Below, in pieces: positions 32,642 through 40,760 of a stretch of 64,000 nucleotides of DNA (position 1 is the stretch's first letter; each line of letters starts with the position of its first letter). The notes beneath the pieces were generated by a model, which saw nothing but the letters and a program-made list of their open reading frames with translations, searched no databases and was not told where the DNA came from. The DNA is from Pseudomonas sp. BCA17. Its GTDB lineage: Bacteria; Pseudomonadota; Gammaproteobacteria; Pseudomonadales; Pseudomonadaceae. The position numbers and the translations under genes were made by a program. Location of the stretch: assembly GCF_004519405.1 (NCBI RefSeq), contig NZ_SGWI01000011.1:1-64000 (forward strand). Direction: 5' to 3'.

Positions 32642-34141
32642 TTATCTGGACACCGGCATCGCGAACTCCGCGCCCTGCTCGATGCTCTCCGACCAGCGCT
32701 GCATGATCGATTTCTGCTTGGTGTAAAAGCGCACGCCCTCGGTGCCATACGCATGCATGTCGCCGAACAGGCTCTTCTTCCAGCCACCAAAGCCGTGCCA
32801 CGCCATCGGCACCGGGATCGGCACGTTGATGCCGACCATGCCCACTTCAATCCGCCGGGCAAATTCACGGGCAATGTTGCCGTCGCGGGTAAAGCAGCTC
32901 ACGCCGTTGCCGAACTCATGCGCGTTGACCAGCTGGATGGCCTCGGCGAAGTCATTCACGCGCACGCAGGCCAGCACCGGGCCGAAGATTTCTTCGCGGT
33001 AGATGCTCATGTCTGTGGTCACGTGGTCGAACAGCGTGGCGCCGAGCCAGAAGCCGTTTTCCAGGCCGGCTTCGGAGGGCACGTAGCCACGCCCGTCGAG
33101 CAGCAATTGCGCACCGGCCTGCACGCCTTGTTCAATGTAGCCGCTGATGCGTTCCAATGCGGCACGGGACACAATCGGGCCCATTTCGGCTTTCAGGTCC
33201 CGGCCGTCGGTGATGCGCAGTTGCCTGGCCCGTTCGCTCAAGGCGGCGATGACCTTGTCGCCCACATCACCCACCAGCACCGCCACCGAGATCGCCATGC
33301 AACGCTCGCCGGCACTGCCGTAGGCGGCGCCCATCAGCGCATCGACGGTTTTCTCGATATCCGCGTCGGGCATCACCACCATATGGTTTTTCGCGCCGCC
33401 CAGGCCTTGCACGCGCTTACCGTTATGCGCACCGGTTTCGTAGATGTACTGGGCAATCGGTGTGGAGCCGACGAAGCTCACGGCCTTGACGTCCGGGTGC
33501 TCGATCAATGCATCCACCGATTCCTTATCACCCTGCACCACGTTGAACACCCCTTTGGGCAAGCCGGCTTCGCGCAGCAGTTCGGCCATGAACAGCGAGG
33601 CGCTCGGGTCGGTCGGGCTCGGCTTGAGGATGAAGGTGTTGCCCGCCGCGATGGCGATCGGGTACATCCACATGGGCACCATCACCGGGAAGTTGAACGG
33701 TGTGACACCAGCGACCACGCCCAGGGGCTGGCGCATCGTCCAGTTGTCCATCCCACGCGACACCTGGTCGGAATGCTCGCCCTTGAGCAGGTTGGGAATA
33801 CCGCAGGCAAACTCGAGGATGTCGATGCCACGGTCGACTTCGCCCTGGGCATCGGTGAAGACCTTGCCATGCTCGGCGACAATGATGCGTGCCAGGTCGT
33901 CTTTGCGCTCACGCAGCAGGTGCAGGTACTCGAACAGCACGCGGGCACGGCGGATCGGTGGCGTATCGGCCCAACCGGCGAACGCCGCCTGGGCGGCCGT
34001 GACGGCTTCGGCCACGGTCTGGCGGCTGGCCAGGGCGACGCGGCCAGTCTTTTCGCCGGTGGCCGGGTTGTAGACGTCCTGATAACGATTATCGCGGGAC
34101 ACGCGCTGGTCGTTGATGTAGTGCTCAATGGTGGTGGTCAT
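32642..34141 (-). CDS. mmsA: CoA-acylating methylmalonate-semialdehyde dehydrogenase
   Basis: This 499-residue aldehyde dehydrogenase of the MmsA/IolA class converts methylmalonate semialdehyde to propionyl-CoA (or malonate semialdehyde to acetyl-CoA) with NAD+ and CoA. It acts at the end of valine, thymine, myo-inositol or beta-alanine breakdown. Family marks are G-V-V-A-G-V-T-P-F-N-F-P-V-M-V-P, F-V-G-S-T-P-I-A-Q-Y and the catalytic cysteine in S-A-G-E-R-C-M-A-I-S. mmsB, its usual partner in the valine operon, is absent. The gene stands alone, divergent from a LysR regulator, so an inositol or malonate-semialdehyde role is as likely as valine catabolism. Confidence 0.95.
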   Translation of the reverse strand: MTTTIEHYINDQRVSRDNRYQDVYNPATGEKTGRVALASRQTVAEAVTAAQAAFAGWADTPPIRRARVLFEYLHLLRERKDDLARIIVAEHGKVFTDAQGEVDRGIDILEFACGIPNLLKGEHSDQVSRGMDNWTMRQPLGVVAGVTPFNFPVMVPMWMYPIAIAAGNTFILKPSPTDPSASLFMAELLREAGLPKGVFNVVQGDKESVDALIEHPDVKAVSFVGSTPIAQYIYETGAHNGKRVQGLGGAKNHMVVMPDADIEKTVDALMGAAYGSAGERCMAISVAVLVGDVGDKVIAALSERARQLRITDGRDLKAEMGPIVSRAALERISGYIEQGVQAGAQLLLDGRGYVPSEAGLENGFWLGATLFDHVTTDMSIYREEIFGPVLACVRVNDFAEAIQLVNAHEFGNGVSCFTRDGNIAREFARRIEVGMVGINVPIPVPMAWHGFGGWKKSLFGDMHAYGTEGVRFYTKQKSIMQRWSESIEQGAEFAMPVSR

Positions 34142-34222
34142 GGCAGGGGGTTCTCAGGTCGGTGGCAATGGAAACCACGATAGGCTTTCGCTTTGTTCCG
34201 AACCAGAGCAGAATCCAGAACT

Positions 34223-34246
34223 TATTGTCCATTCAAGCGAACAATA
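34223..34246. promoter_or_regulatory. LysR-type dyad between mmsA and its divergent regulator
   Basis: TATTGT-N12-ACAATA lies 5 bases before the LysR start codon and about 80 bases upstream of mmsA. Such a dyad suits autorepression of the regulator and control of mmsA. Confidence 0.4.
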
Positions 34247-34251
34247 GAACC

Positions 34252-35181
34252 ATGGAAAAAGCCGAGATCGAGGGGCTGTGGACGCATATCCACTGGCTTT
34301 CGGTGCTGGAGGAACAAGGCACCTACACCGCCGCCGCGACGCGCCTGGGCGTGAGTAAATCCGCGGTCAGCCAACGCATTTCAGACCTGGAGAAAGCCAC
34401 CGGCACCCGGCTGGTCACCCGCACCACACGCAGCGTGCGGCTGACCGATGCGGGGCAGTCGTTGACCCGGGAAGTGCGCAGCGCCTATGCCCATATCGCC
34501 CGCAGTTTCTCCTCGGTGCGCGACTCGGCCGGGGAGATTCGCGGCCTGGTGCGCCTCACCGCGCCGGTGGCGTTTGCCCGGCAACAGTTGGTGCCGCATC
34601 TGTCGGCGTTTTTGCAGCTCTACCCGCAGGTGCGCATTCAGTTGGATGTGTCCGATGCGTTAAGTTCGCTGGCGGCCGAAGGCTACGACCTGGCCGTGCG
34701 CCATGGCTTCCAGGTGCCGGAAACCCATGTGGCCTGGAAGTTGTGCGACACGACGTCGGTGCTGGTGGCCACCCGCGACTACCTGCAACGCCACGGCGAG
34801 CCGCGCGAACCCGGCGACCTCACTGCGCACAATTGCCTGTTCTACCCGCGCGGGTCCGACCAACCGGCCTGGACCTTCGAACGCAACGCCGAACGCCTCA
34901 CGGTGCCCATCGCCGGCAGCTTTGCCACCAACAACAGCGAAGCCTTGCGCGACTCGGCGCTCAACCACCTGGGCATTGCCCTGCTCCCGGATTTCAGCGC
35001 CCACGCCGCGTTGGCCAACGGCACGCTGGTGCAGGTGCTCAAGGGCTGGACACTCAAAGGGGTATTTGCCGACGAGATCTACCTGATTCGCCCTTATTCG
35101 CCTCATGTACCCAAGTCGGTGAGTACATTGGTTGGCTATCTGAAGAGCAGGCTATCGGCCGGGTTCCGTTTCGTTGGGTAA
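34252..35181 (+). CDS. LysR-family transcriptional regulator
   Basis: This 309-residue LysR protein has an N-terminal winged helix (T-Y-T-A-A-A-T-R-L-G-V-S-K-S-A-V-S-Q-R-I-S-D-L-E-K) and a substrate-binding domain. The S-K-S-A-V-S-Q-R-I-S-D-L-E pattern is of the DhcR/AaeR-like branch whose members act on neighbouring oxidoreductases. The ATG at 34252 starts the conserved region; the frame is open 90 bases further without a ribosome site. It is divergent from mmsA and upstream of the molybdenum dehydrogenase genes, so either could be its target. Confidence 0.9.
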   Translation: MEKAEIEGLWTHIHWLSVLEEQGTYTAAATRLGVSKSAVSQRISDLEKATGTRLVTRTTRSVRLTDAGQSLTREVRSAYAHIARSFSSVRDSAGEIRGLVRLTAPVAFARQQLVPHLSAFLQLYPQVRIQLDVSDALSSLAAEGYDLAVRHGFQVPETHVAWKLCDTTSVLVATRDYLQRHGEPREPGDLTAHNCLFYPRGSDQPAWTFERNAERLTVPIAGSFATNNSEALRDSALNHLGIALLPDFSAHAALANGTLVQVLKGWTLKGVFADEIYLIRPYSPHVPKSVSTLVGYLKSRLSAGFRFVG

Positions 35182-35378
35182 ACCACAGCCGCCGAAACAG
35201 CGCCCTCGCCGATTCCCGCGTTAGCTCAATTCTCTTGAATACTTGCCTGATCCTCTGAATTTATCGACTGGCGGATAGTTTGCACTTGCGCCGTAGTCTA
35301 GAGTTCGACAATAAGCGGCCAGCGCAAGACCTATTAAAACAAGGCCGCACCTACCGTTGATCAGCAGGTGAGTGAGCC

Positions 35379-35831
35379 ATGGAATTACGTATCAACCAAA
35401 AGGCCTATCAAGTCGAGGCCGACACCGACACGCCCTTATTGTGGGTTATCCGCGATGACCTGGGGATGACGGGCACCAAGTACGGTTGCGGCCTGGCTCA
35501 GTGCGGCGCCTGTTCCGTGCTGGTGGACGGTAATGTCGTGCGCTCATGCGTGACCCCGGTGGCCGCAGTGGTCGGCCGTGAGGTCACCACTATCGAGGCC
35601 GTCGAAGCCGATGACGTGGGCAAGCGCGTGGTTGCGGCCTGGGTCGAACACCAGGTGGCGCAATGCGGTTATTGCCAGTCCGGGCAGGTAATGGCAGCCA
35701 CGGCGCTGCTCAAGCACACGCCCGCCCCCACGGAGGCGCAGATCGACGCAGCGATGATCAACCTGTGTCGCTGCGGCACCTACAACGCCATCCATGCCGC
35801 CATGCATGACCTGGCGAAGGAGGTCGTCTGA
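35379..35831 (+). CDS. Molybdenum hydroxylase [2Fe-2S] subunit (IorA-like)
   Basis: This 150-residue electron-transfer subunit has two [2Fe-2S] clusters. Plant-type cluster ligands are Cys37, Cys42, Cys45 and Cys57; the helical-domain cluster uses Cys96, Cys99, Cys130 and Cys132. This matches the small subunit of isoquinoline 1-oxidoreductase and related membrane aldehyde dehydrogenases. It has no export signal and is expected to travel with the large subunit. Its stop overlaps the next start (TGATG), so translation is coupled. Confidence 0.94.
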   Translation: MELRINQKAYQVEADTDTPLLWVIRDDLGMTGTKYGCGLAQCGACSVLVDGNVVRSCVTPVAAVVGREVTTIEAVEADDVGKRVVAAWVEHQVAQCGYCQSGQVMAATALLKHTPAPTEAQIDAAMINLCRCGTYNAIHAAMHDLAKEVV

Positions 35832-38068
35832 TGAATACGTCCGACGAAAGCCTCGACCTGGCTCTGGGCGCCCCGGTCAACCTGTCCCGCCGGCGCTTCC
35901 TCACCAGTACCGCGGTGGGCGCACTGGTAATTGGCTTTGGCCTGCCGCTGGGCTCGTCCAGGGTACTGGCCGCCACCGCCAACCCGGCAGAGCGCGGCAC
36001 CCAGGTGCCGGCGTTCCTGGAAATCCGCCCGGACGGCAGCGTTCATCTGCGCAGCCCGTTTATGGAAGGCGGGCAAGGTACCCATACCGCCATGGCGCAG
36101 ATTGTCGGTGAAGAGCTTGATGTCGACCCCGCTCATTTCGTGGTTGACGCCGCCCCGCCCGGCGAAGCCTATGTGGTGATGGAAAACGGTATGCGCATCA
36201 CCGGCGGCAGCATGTCGGTACGCATGAGCTACCCGACCATGCGTCGCCTCGGCGCCCTGGCCCGCGCCATGTTGTTGCAGGCCGGTGCCGAGCAGCTTGG
36301 CGTGCCGGTGGCCCAACTGACCACCCAACCCGGCCGCGTGGTGCACACCGCCTCCGGCCGCTCGCTGGGTTATGGCGAGTTGGCCGCTCGCGCCCTGGAC
36401 ATGCCGGTGCCCGACCCGGCAACCATCACCCTGCGTGACCCGAGCCAGTTCCGCTGGATCGGCAAGCCGGTGAAACGCCTGGATGCCTACGATAAATCCA
36501 CCGGCAAGGCGCTCTACAGTATCGACCTCAAGGTCGACAACATGCTCCACGCCGCGGTGCAGCACGCGCCGCGCCTGGGCATGACCGTGGGCAGCCTGCG
36601 CAACCAGGCGCAGGTCGAGGCCATGAAGGGTGTGCACTCGGTCCATCAACTGCCCGGCGCAGTGGCCGTGGTTGCCGAGCGTTGGTGGCATGCCAAGCGT
36701 GCCGTCGAGGCCATCCAGGTGGAATGGCTGGAAGCCCCGGCCGACTCGACGCTGCGGGTGATGCCTGCGGACTTTTCCACCGACAAGCACCGCGACTTCC
36801 TCGCCGCCCAGCAGGGGCCGGTCCGTGACGACGAAAAGCAAGGCGATGTGGCCGGCGCGCTGGCGAATGCCAAAACCAAGGTCGAGGCCACCTACCACAA
36901 CCAATACCTGAACCATGCCCAACTGGAGCCGCCGTCGGCCCTGGCACGCTTCAACCCCGATGGCACCCTGGAGGTATGGCTGCCCAACCAGGCGCCGGAC
37001 ATGTTCCGCGCCGACATCGCCAAGCGTACCGGGCTCGACCCCGCAAAAATCACCCTGCACTCGCCGCTGCTGGGCGGCTTCTTCGGCCGGCACTTTCTGT
37101 ATGACTCGGCCAACCCGTACCCGCAGGCCATTGCCTTGGCCCAGGCGGTCGGTCGCCCGGTCAAACTGATCTGGAGCCGTGAGGAAGAGTTCCTGCGCGA
37201 TGTGCTGCGCCCGGTTGCCGTGGTCAAGTTCCGCGCGGCGCTGGACGACAAGGGCCTGCCGGTCGCCATCGAGGCAGTCAGCGCGACCGAAGGCCCGACC
37301 GAAGCCCTCGCCGGCAAACAGGGCGATAAAATCGACCCCACCGCCCTTGAAGGGTTGTCGGGCAAGGCCTATGCGATCCCGAATAAACGCATTGCACAAA
37401 TCTACGTCAAAGGCGCGCCCATGCTCGGCTACTGGCGTTCGGTGGGCAATTCGCTCAACGACTTCTTCTACGAAGCGTTCCTTGACGAACTGGCCGACAA
37501 AGGCGGCCACGACCCGTACGAGCTGCGCCTGCATCTGTTGCGCGACAACCCACGGCTGACCACCCTGCTGCAAGCGGCGGCGGAGCTGTCCGGCGGCTGG
37601 AAGCGCGGGCCCTATACCGCAGAAGACGGCAGCAAGCGTGCTCGCGGCATCGCCATGGCCTCGCCGTTCGGTTCCCACGCGGCGGTGGTCGCCGAGGTGT
37701 CGATCGAGCAAGGTCAGGTCAAGGTGCATCACATCTGGGAAGCGATCGACCCAGGCAGCATCGTCAACCCGGCGATTGTCCAGGCTCAGGTCAGTGGCGC
37801 CGTGGCGCTGGGCTTGTCGCAAACCTTGCTGGAGGAGTCGGTGTGGGTAGACGGTAAACCCCGGGCGCGCAATTACGACCTGTACCCGATCCTGCCGCCT
37901 TCGCGCATGGCGCAGGTGCATGTGAAGATTGTCGAGAGTGGCGAGAAAATGGGCGGTATCGGCGAGCCGCCGTTGCCTGCCGTAGCGCCGGCCGTGGCCA
38001 ATGCGGTGGCGCAACTGACCGGCCAGCGCATCCGCAGTCTGCCGTTGAGCCGATACACGTTCGCCTAA
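35831..38068 (+). CDS. Molybdopterin-binding aldehyde/heterocycle dehydrogenase large subunit (IorB-like)
   Basis: This 745-residue molybdenum subunit of the xanthine oxidase family lacks the FAD subunit and uses cytochrome c instead. A twin-arginine signal is present (L-S-R-R-R-F-L-T-S-T, hydrophobic stretch, A-L-A-like end near residue 45), so the folded enzyme goes to the periplasm. Mo-cofactor binding segments such as G-G-F-F-G-R-H-F and the terminal G-G-I-G-E-P-P-L-P-A (active-site Glu) are visible. Substrates of relatives include aldehydes, isoquinoline and nicotinate derivatives; this one is unknown. Confidence 0.93.
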   Translation: MNTSDESLDLALGAPVNLSRRRFLTSTAVGALVIGFGLPLGSSRVLAATANPAERGTQVPAFLEIRPDGSVHLRSPFMEGGQGTHTAMAQIVGEELDVDPAHFVVDAAPPGEAYVVMENGMRITGGSMSVRMSYPTMRRLGALARAMLLQAGAEQLGVPVAQLTTQPGRVVHTASGRSLGYGELAARALDMPVPDPATITLRDPSQFRWIGKPVKRLDAYDKSTGKALYSIDLKVDNMLHAAVQHAPRLGMTVGSLRNQAQVEAMKGVHSVHQLPGAVAVVAERWWHAKRAVEAIQVEWLEAPADSTLRVMPADFSTDKHRDFLAAQQGPVRDDEKQGDVAGALANAKTKVEATYHNQYLNHAQLEPPSALARFNPDGTLEVWLPNQAPDMFRADIAKRTGLDPAKITLHSPLLGGFFGRHFLYDSANPYPQAIALAQAVGRPVKLIWSREEEFLRDVLRPVAVVKFRAALDDKGLPVAIEAVSATEGPTEALAGKQGDKIDPTALEGLSGKAYAIPNKRIAQIYVKGAPMLGYWRSVGNSLNDFFYEAFLDELADKGGHDPYELRLHLLRDNPRLTTLLQAAAELSGGWKRGPYTAEDGSKRARGIAMASPFGSHAAVVAEVSIEQGQVKVHHIWEAIDPGSIVNPAIVQAQVSGAVALGLSQTLLEESVWVDGKPRARNYDLYPILPPSRMAQVHVKIVESGEKMGGIGEPPLPAVAPAVANAVAQLTGQRIRSLPLSRYTFA

Positions 38069-38084
38069 CCGACAGGAACCACCC

Positions 38085-39416
38085 ATGAACAACCCACGAT
38101 TCGCAAGAACCGCAGGCTGGCTGGTGCTGGCCGGCCTGGTCGCAGCCGGCGCACTGGCCTGGTATGTCACGCGCCAGCCCGCCACGCCTTTCGAGCAGGC
38201 CCAAACCTTTGACCCCGCCCTGGTCAGTCGCGGCGAGTATGTCGCCCGCGTCAGCGACTGCGTGGCCTGCCACAGCCTGCTGGGCAAGGCGCCGTTCGCC
38301 GGGGGCCTGGAAATGGCCACGCCGCTGGGCGCGATCCATGCCACCAACATCACGCCTGACAAGGGTGCCGGCATCGGTGCCTACACCCTCGCCGACTTTG
38401 ACCGCGCGGTACGCCACGGCGTGGCACCCGGTGGGCGACGGCTTTACCCGGCCATGCCGTACCCGTCCTATGTGAAGCTCAGCGACGACGACATCCGTGC
38501 GCTGTACGCGTTTTTCATGAAAGGTGTGCAGCCGGCCAACCAACCCAACATCCCCAGTGATATTCCCTGGCCGCTGAATATGCGCTGGCCCATCGCCTTA
38601 TGGAACGGCCTGTTTGCCCCCAGCACGCCCTATGCGGCCAAACAAGGCCAGGATGCGCAATGGAATCGCGGCGCCTATATCGTCCAGGGGCCCGGCCACT
38701 GCGGCAGTTGCCACACGCCACGTGGCCTGGCCTTCAACGAAAAAGCCCTGGACGAGTCCGGTACACCGTTCCTTGCCGGCGCCCTGCTCGACGGCTGGTA
38801 CGCCCCCAGCCTGCGCCAGGACCCCAACACCGGGTTGGGCCGCTGGAGCGAGCCTGAGATCGTGCAGTTCCTCAAGACCGGCCGCAACCGGCATGCCGTG
38901 GTGTATGGCTCGATGACCGAGGCGTTCAACAACTCCACCCAGTTCATGAACGACGAGGACCTGGCCGCCATCGCCCATTACCTCAAGTCACTGCCCGGCG
39001 ACCCGCAGCGCGATGGCACGCCATGGCAATACCAGAACGCCGCCGTCGACACCCGCCCCGGCGCCCATACCTACGCCACCCGCTGCGCGTCCTGCCACGG
39101 CCCGGACGGCAAGGGCCAGCCCGAGTGGATGCCGCCCCTGGCCGGTGCCACGTCGGCATTGGCCTCGGAAAGTGCGTCAGCGATCAACATCACCCTCAAC
39201 GGCTCGCAACGGGTGGTAGCCGCCGGCTTGCCGGACGCTTACCGCATGCCGGCATTTCGTGAGCAGTTGTCGGACGCGGAAATCGCCGAGGTGCTGACTT
39301 ACGTGCGCAGTACCTGGGGCAATCATGGCGGTGCCGTCGATGCCGCAGCGGTGAGTAAGTTGCGCGGTCATACCGATCCTGCGAGCAGCAGCCCGATCAT
39401 CCTGCACATGCGCTGA
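38085..39416 (+). CDS. Triheme cytochrome c subunit of the molybdenum dehydrogenase
   Basis: This 443-residue protein has an N-terminal membrane anchor or signal (residues 10-28) and three CxxCH heme sites: CVACH at 59, CGSCH at 206 and CASCH at 334. It is the electron acceptor of the periplasmic dehydrogenase encoded upstream and hands electrons to quinone or a terminal oxidase, as in acetic-acid bacterial aldehyde dehydrogenases. It follows the large subunit by 16 bases. AGGAACC precedes the ATG. Confidence 0.94.
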   Translation: MNNPRFARTAGWLVLAGLVAAGALAWYVTRQPATPFEQAQTFDPALVSRGEYVARVSDCVACHSLLGKAPFAGGLEMATPLGAIHATNITPDKGAGIGAYTLADFDRAVRHGVAPGGRRLYPAMPYPSYVKLSDDDIRALYAFFMKGVQPANQPNIPSDIPWPLNMRWPIALWNGLFAPSTPYAAKQGQDAQWNRGAYIVQGPGHCGSCHTPRGLAFNEKALDESGTPFLAGALLDGWYAPSLRQDPNTGLGRWSEPEIVQFLKTGRNRHAVVYGSMTEAFNNSTQFMNDEDLAAIAHYLKSLPGDPQRDGTPWQYQNAAVDTRPGAHTYATRCASCHGPDGKGQPEWMPPLAGATSALASESASAINITLNGSQRVVAAGLPDAYRMPAFREQLSDAEIAEVLTYVRSTWGNHGGAVDAAAVSKLRGHTDPASSSPIILHMR

Positions 39417-39425
39417 CCGCAGACT

Positions 39426-39472
39426 TGCAGCGAGCGGGCTTGCCTCCAGCGCGGGCAAACCCGCTCACTACA
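39426..39472. repeat. Compact REP pair at a histidine kinase stop codon
   Basis: AGCGAGCGGGCTTGCC faces the complement of TGTAGTGAGCGGGTTTGCCC in under 50 bases, between two convergent genes. The right half contains the TAG stop of the sensor kinase. It probably also acts as a bidirectional hairpin. Confidence 0.7.
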
Positions 39473-40760
39473 ACCCCACGGTGAAACAACACCCATTCGG
39501 CTCCCTGGCAGTCAGCTCGACCCGCCATTGCTGAACGCTGCAAATCCGCTGCACCAGCGACAGGCCCAGGCCCAACCCTTCGCCACGACTTTGCTCGCCG
39601 CGTACGAACGGCAGGAACATCGCTGCGCGCTTGTCATCGGGAATACCGATGCCACTGTCTTCCACACTGAAGCCATGCTCATTCAGGGTCAGGCGGATAA
39701 ACCCGTGATCGGTGTAATGCCAGGCATTGCGCAGCAGGTTACCCATGACCGACTGCAGGAACGTCAGGTTGTACAACTGCGGCGAGGCGTTATCGCTGTC
39801 ATAGATGAACGTCAAACCTTTTTCGCGAATCATCCGCCCCCAGATCTCGACCAACCCGTCCGCCACGTCTTTCAAGGTGGCCTGCACGCCATTGTCCCGG
39901 GCACTCGAAGCGCGTGCCAGCATGAGAAAAGTGTCCACCAGTTGGCGCATTTCATCACTGGCCCGAGCAATACGGCCAACCTGCGCCGCCGAGCGCTGAT
40001 CCAGGGACGGGTCGCTGAGTAACAGTTCACAAGAGCTGGCCAATACCATCAGCGGCGTGCGCAATTCGTGGCTGACGTCACTGGTGAAGAGTTTTTCCCG
40101 GCTCAACGCGTCGCGCAGCCGACCCAGGGTCTTATCGAAGGACAGGGCCAACTCCCCCACCTCATCCACGGCGTAATCCAGATGCAGTGGAGGCGCCATA
40201 TCCAGCAACTGGTCTCGATGGCGCACTTGCCGCGCCAGGCGGATCACCGGCGCCATGACCCGGCGCGCCAACAAACGGCCCAGCAGTATCGCCAATAGAA
40301 TGCTCAGCACAAACCCTACCGCCACTGCACCGAACAGTACGCGTTCACGTTGCTCGAAGCTTTCCTGGTTGCGCAGCAACACGTATTGGCGACCGTCCAC
40401 CATCTGGGACACCGCGTAGTAAGACTGCCCTTGATACTCGATTTCCTGGAACCCCGGCGCCAGTGTGGCCAGCGCCGGATCGAGGGCCATATCGCCCGAA
40501 CCGCCCTGGGCAAAAAACAACGTGTCTTTTTCCGGGCGGTGGCTCCAGGTACCCACATCATCCTGGCGCAACAGGCGGTTCAAACCGCCCCCCAGGTCGG
40601 CACTGGTGAGTTTGTGCTCGACCACATGCACAGTCGCCACAATGCCGGCCGCAAATACGCCCGCCACGAAGGCACTCATCAGCGCAAACACCACCACAAT
40701 CCGCTTCGTCAGACTTTGCCTGAAATCCATGCCCATACGAGTTTCCGCTGCCACGTTCAC
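39468..40760 (-). CDS. Sensor histidine kinase encoded in the efflux operon
   Basis: This 430-residue inner-membrane kinase has helices near residues 20-42 and 140-162 around a ~100-residue periplasmic sensor, then HAMP, then the H-box D-V-S-H-E-L-R-T-P-L. ATP-binding boxes follow (N-L-L-R-N-A-W, D-S-G-I-G-I-P, G-L-G-L-G-L-S-L). The GTG start overlaps the RND gene stop by four bases (GTGA), so it is translated as the last gene of the efflux operon. The likely partner is the response regulator at 46450, first gene of the same run. The TAG stop lies within a REP sequence. Confidence 0.9.
   Translation of the reverse strand: MNVAAETRMGMDFRQSLTKRIVVVFALMSAFVAGVFAAGIVATVHVVEHKLTSADLGGGLNRLLRQDDVGTWSHRPEKDTLFFAQGGSGDMALDPALATLAPGFQEIEYQGQSYYAVSQMVDGRQYVLLRNQESFEQRERVLFGAVAVGFVLSILLAILLGRLLARRVMAPVIRLARQVRHRDQLLDMAPPLHLDYAVDEVGELALSFDKTLGRLRDALSREKLFTSDVSHELRTPLMVLASSCELLLSDPSLDQRSAAQVGRIARASDEMRQLVDTFLMLARASSARDNGVQATLKDVADGLVEIWGRMIREKGLTFIYDSDNASPQLYNLTFLQSVMGNLLRNAWHYTDHGFIRLTLNEHGFSVEDSGIGIPDDKRAAMFLPFVRGEQSRGEGLGLGLSLVQRICSVQQWRVELTAREPNGCCFTVGL

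Noticed and set aside
32612..34183. A 523-codon frame antisense to mmsA
   Set aside because: It is a shadow of mmsA; it also reads through the mmsA terminator and has no ribosome site.
35780..38374. An 864-codon frame antisense to the molybdenum subunit
   Set aside because: It spans two real genes on the other strand, shows no recognisable domain and is a GC-rich shadow.
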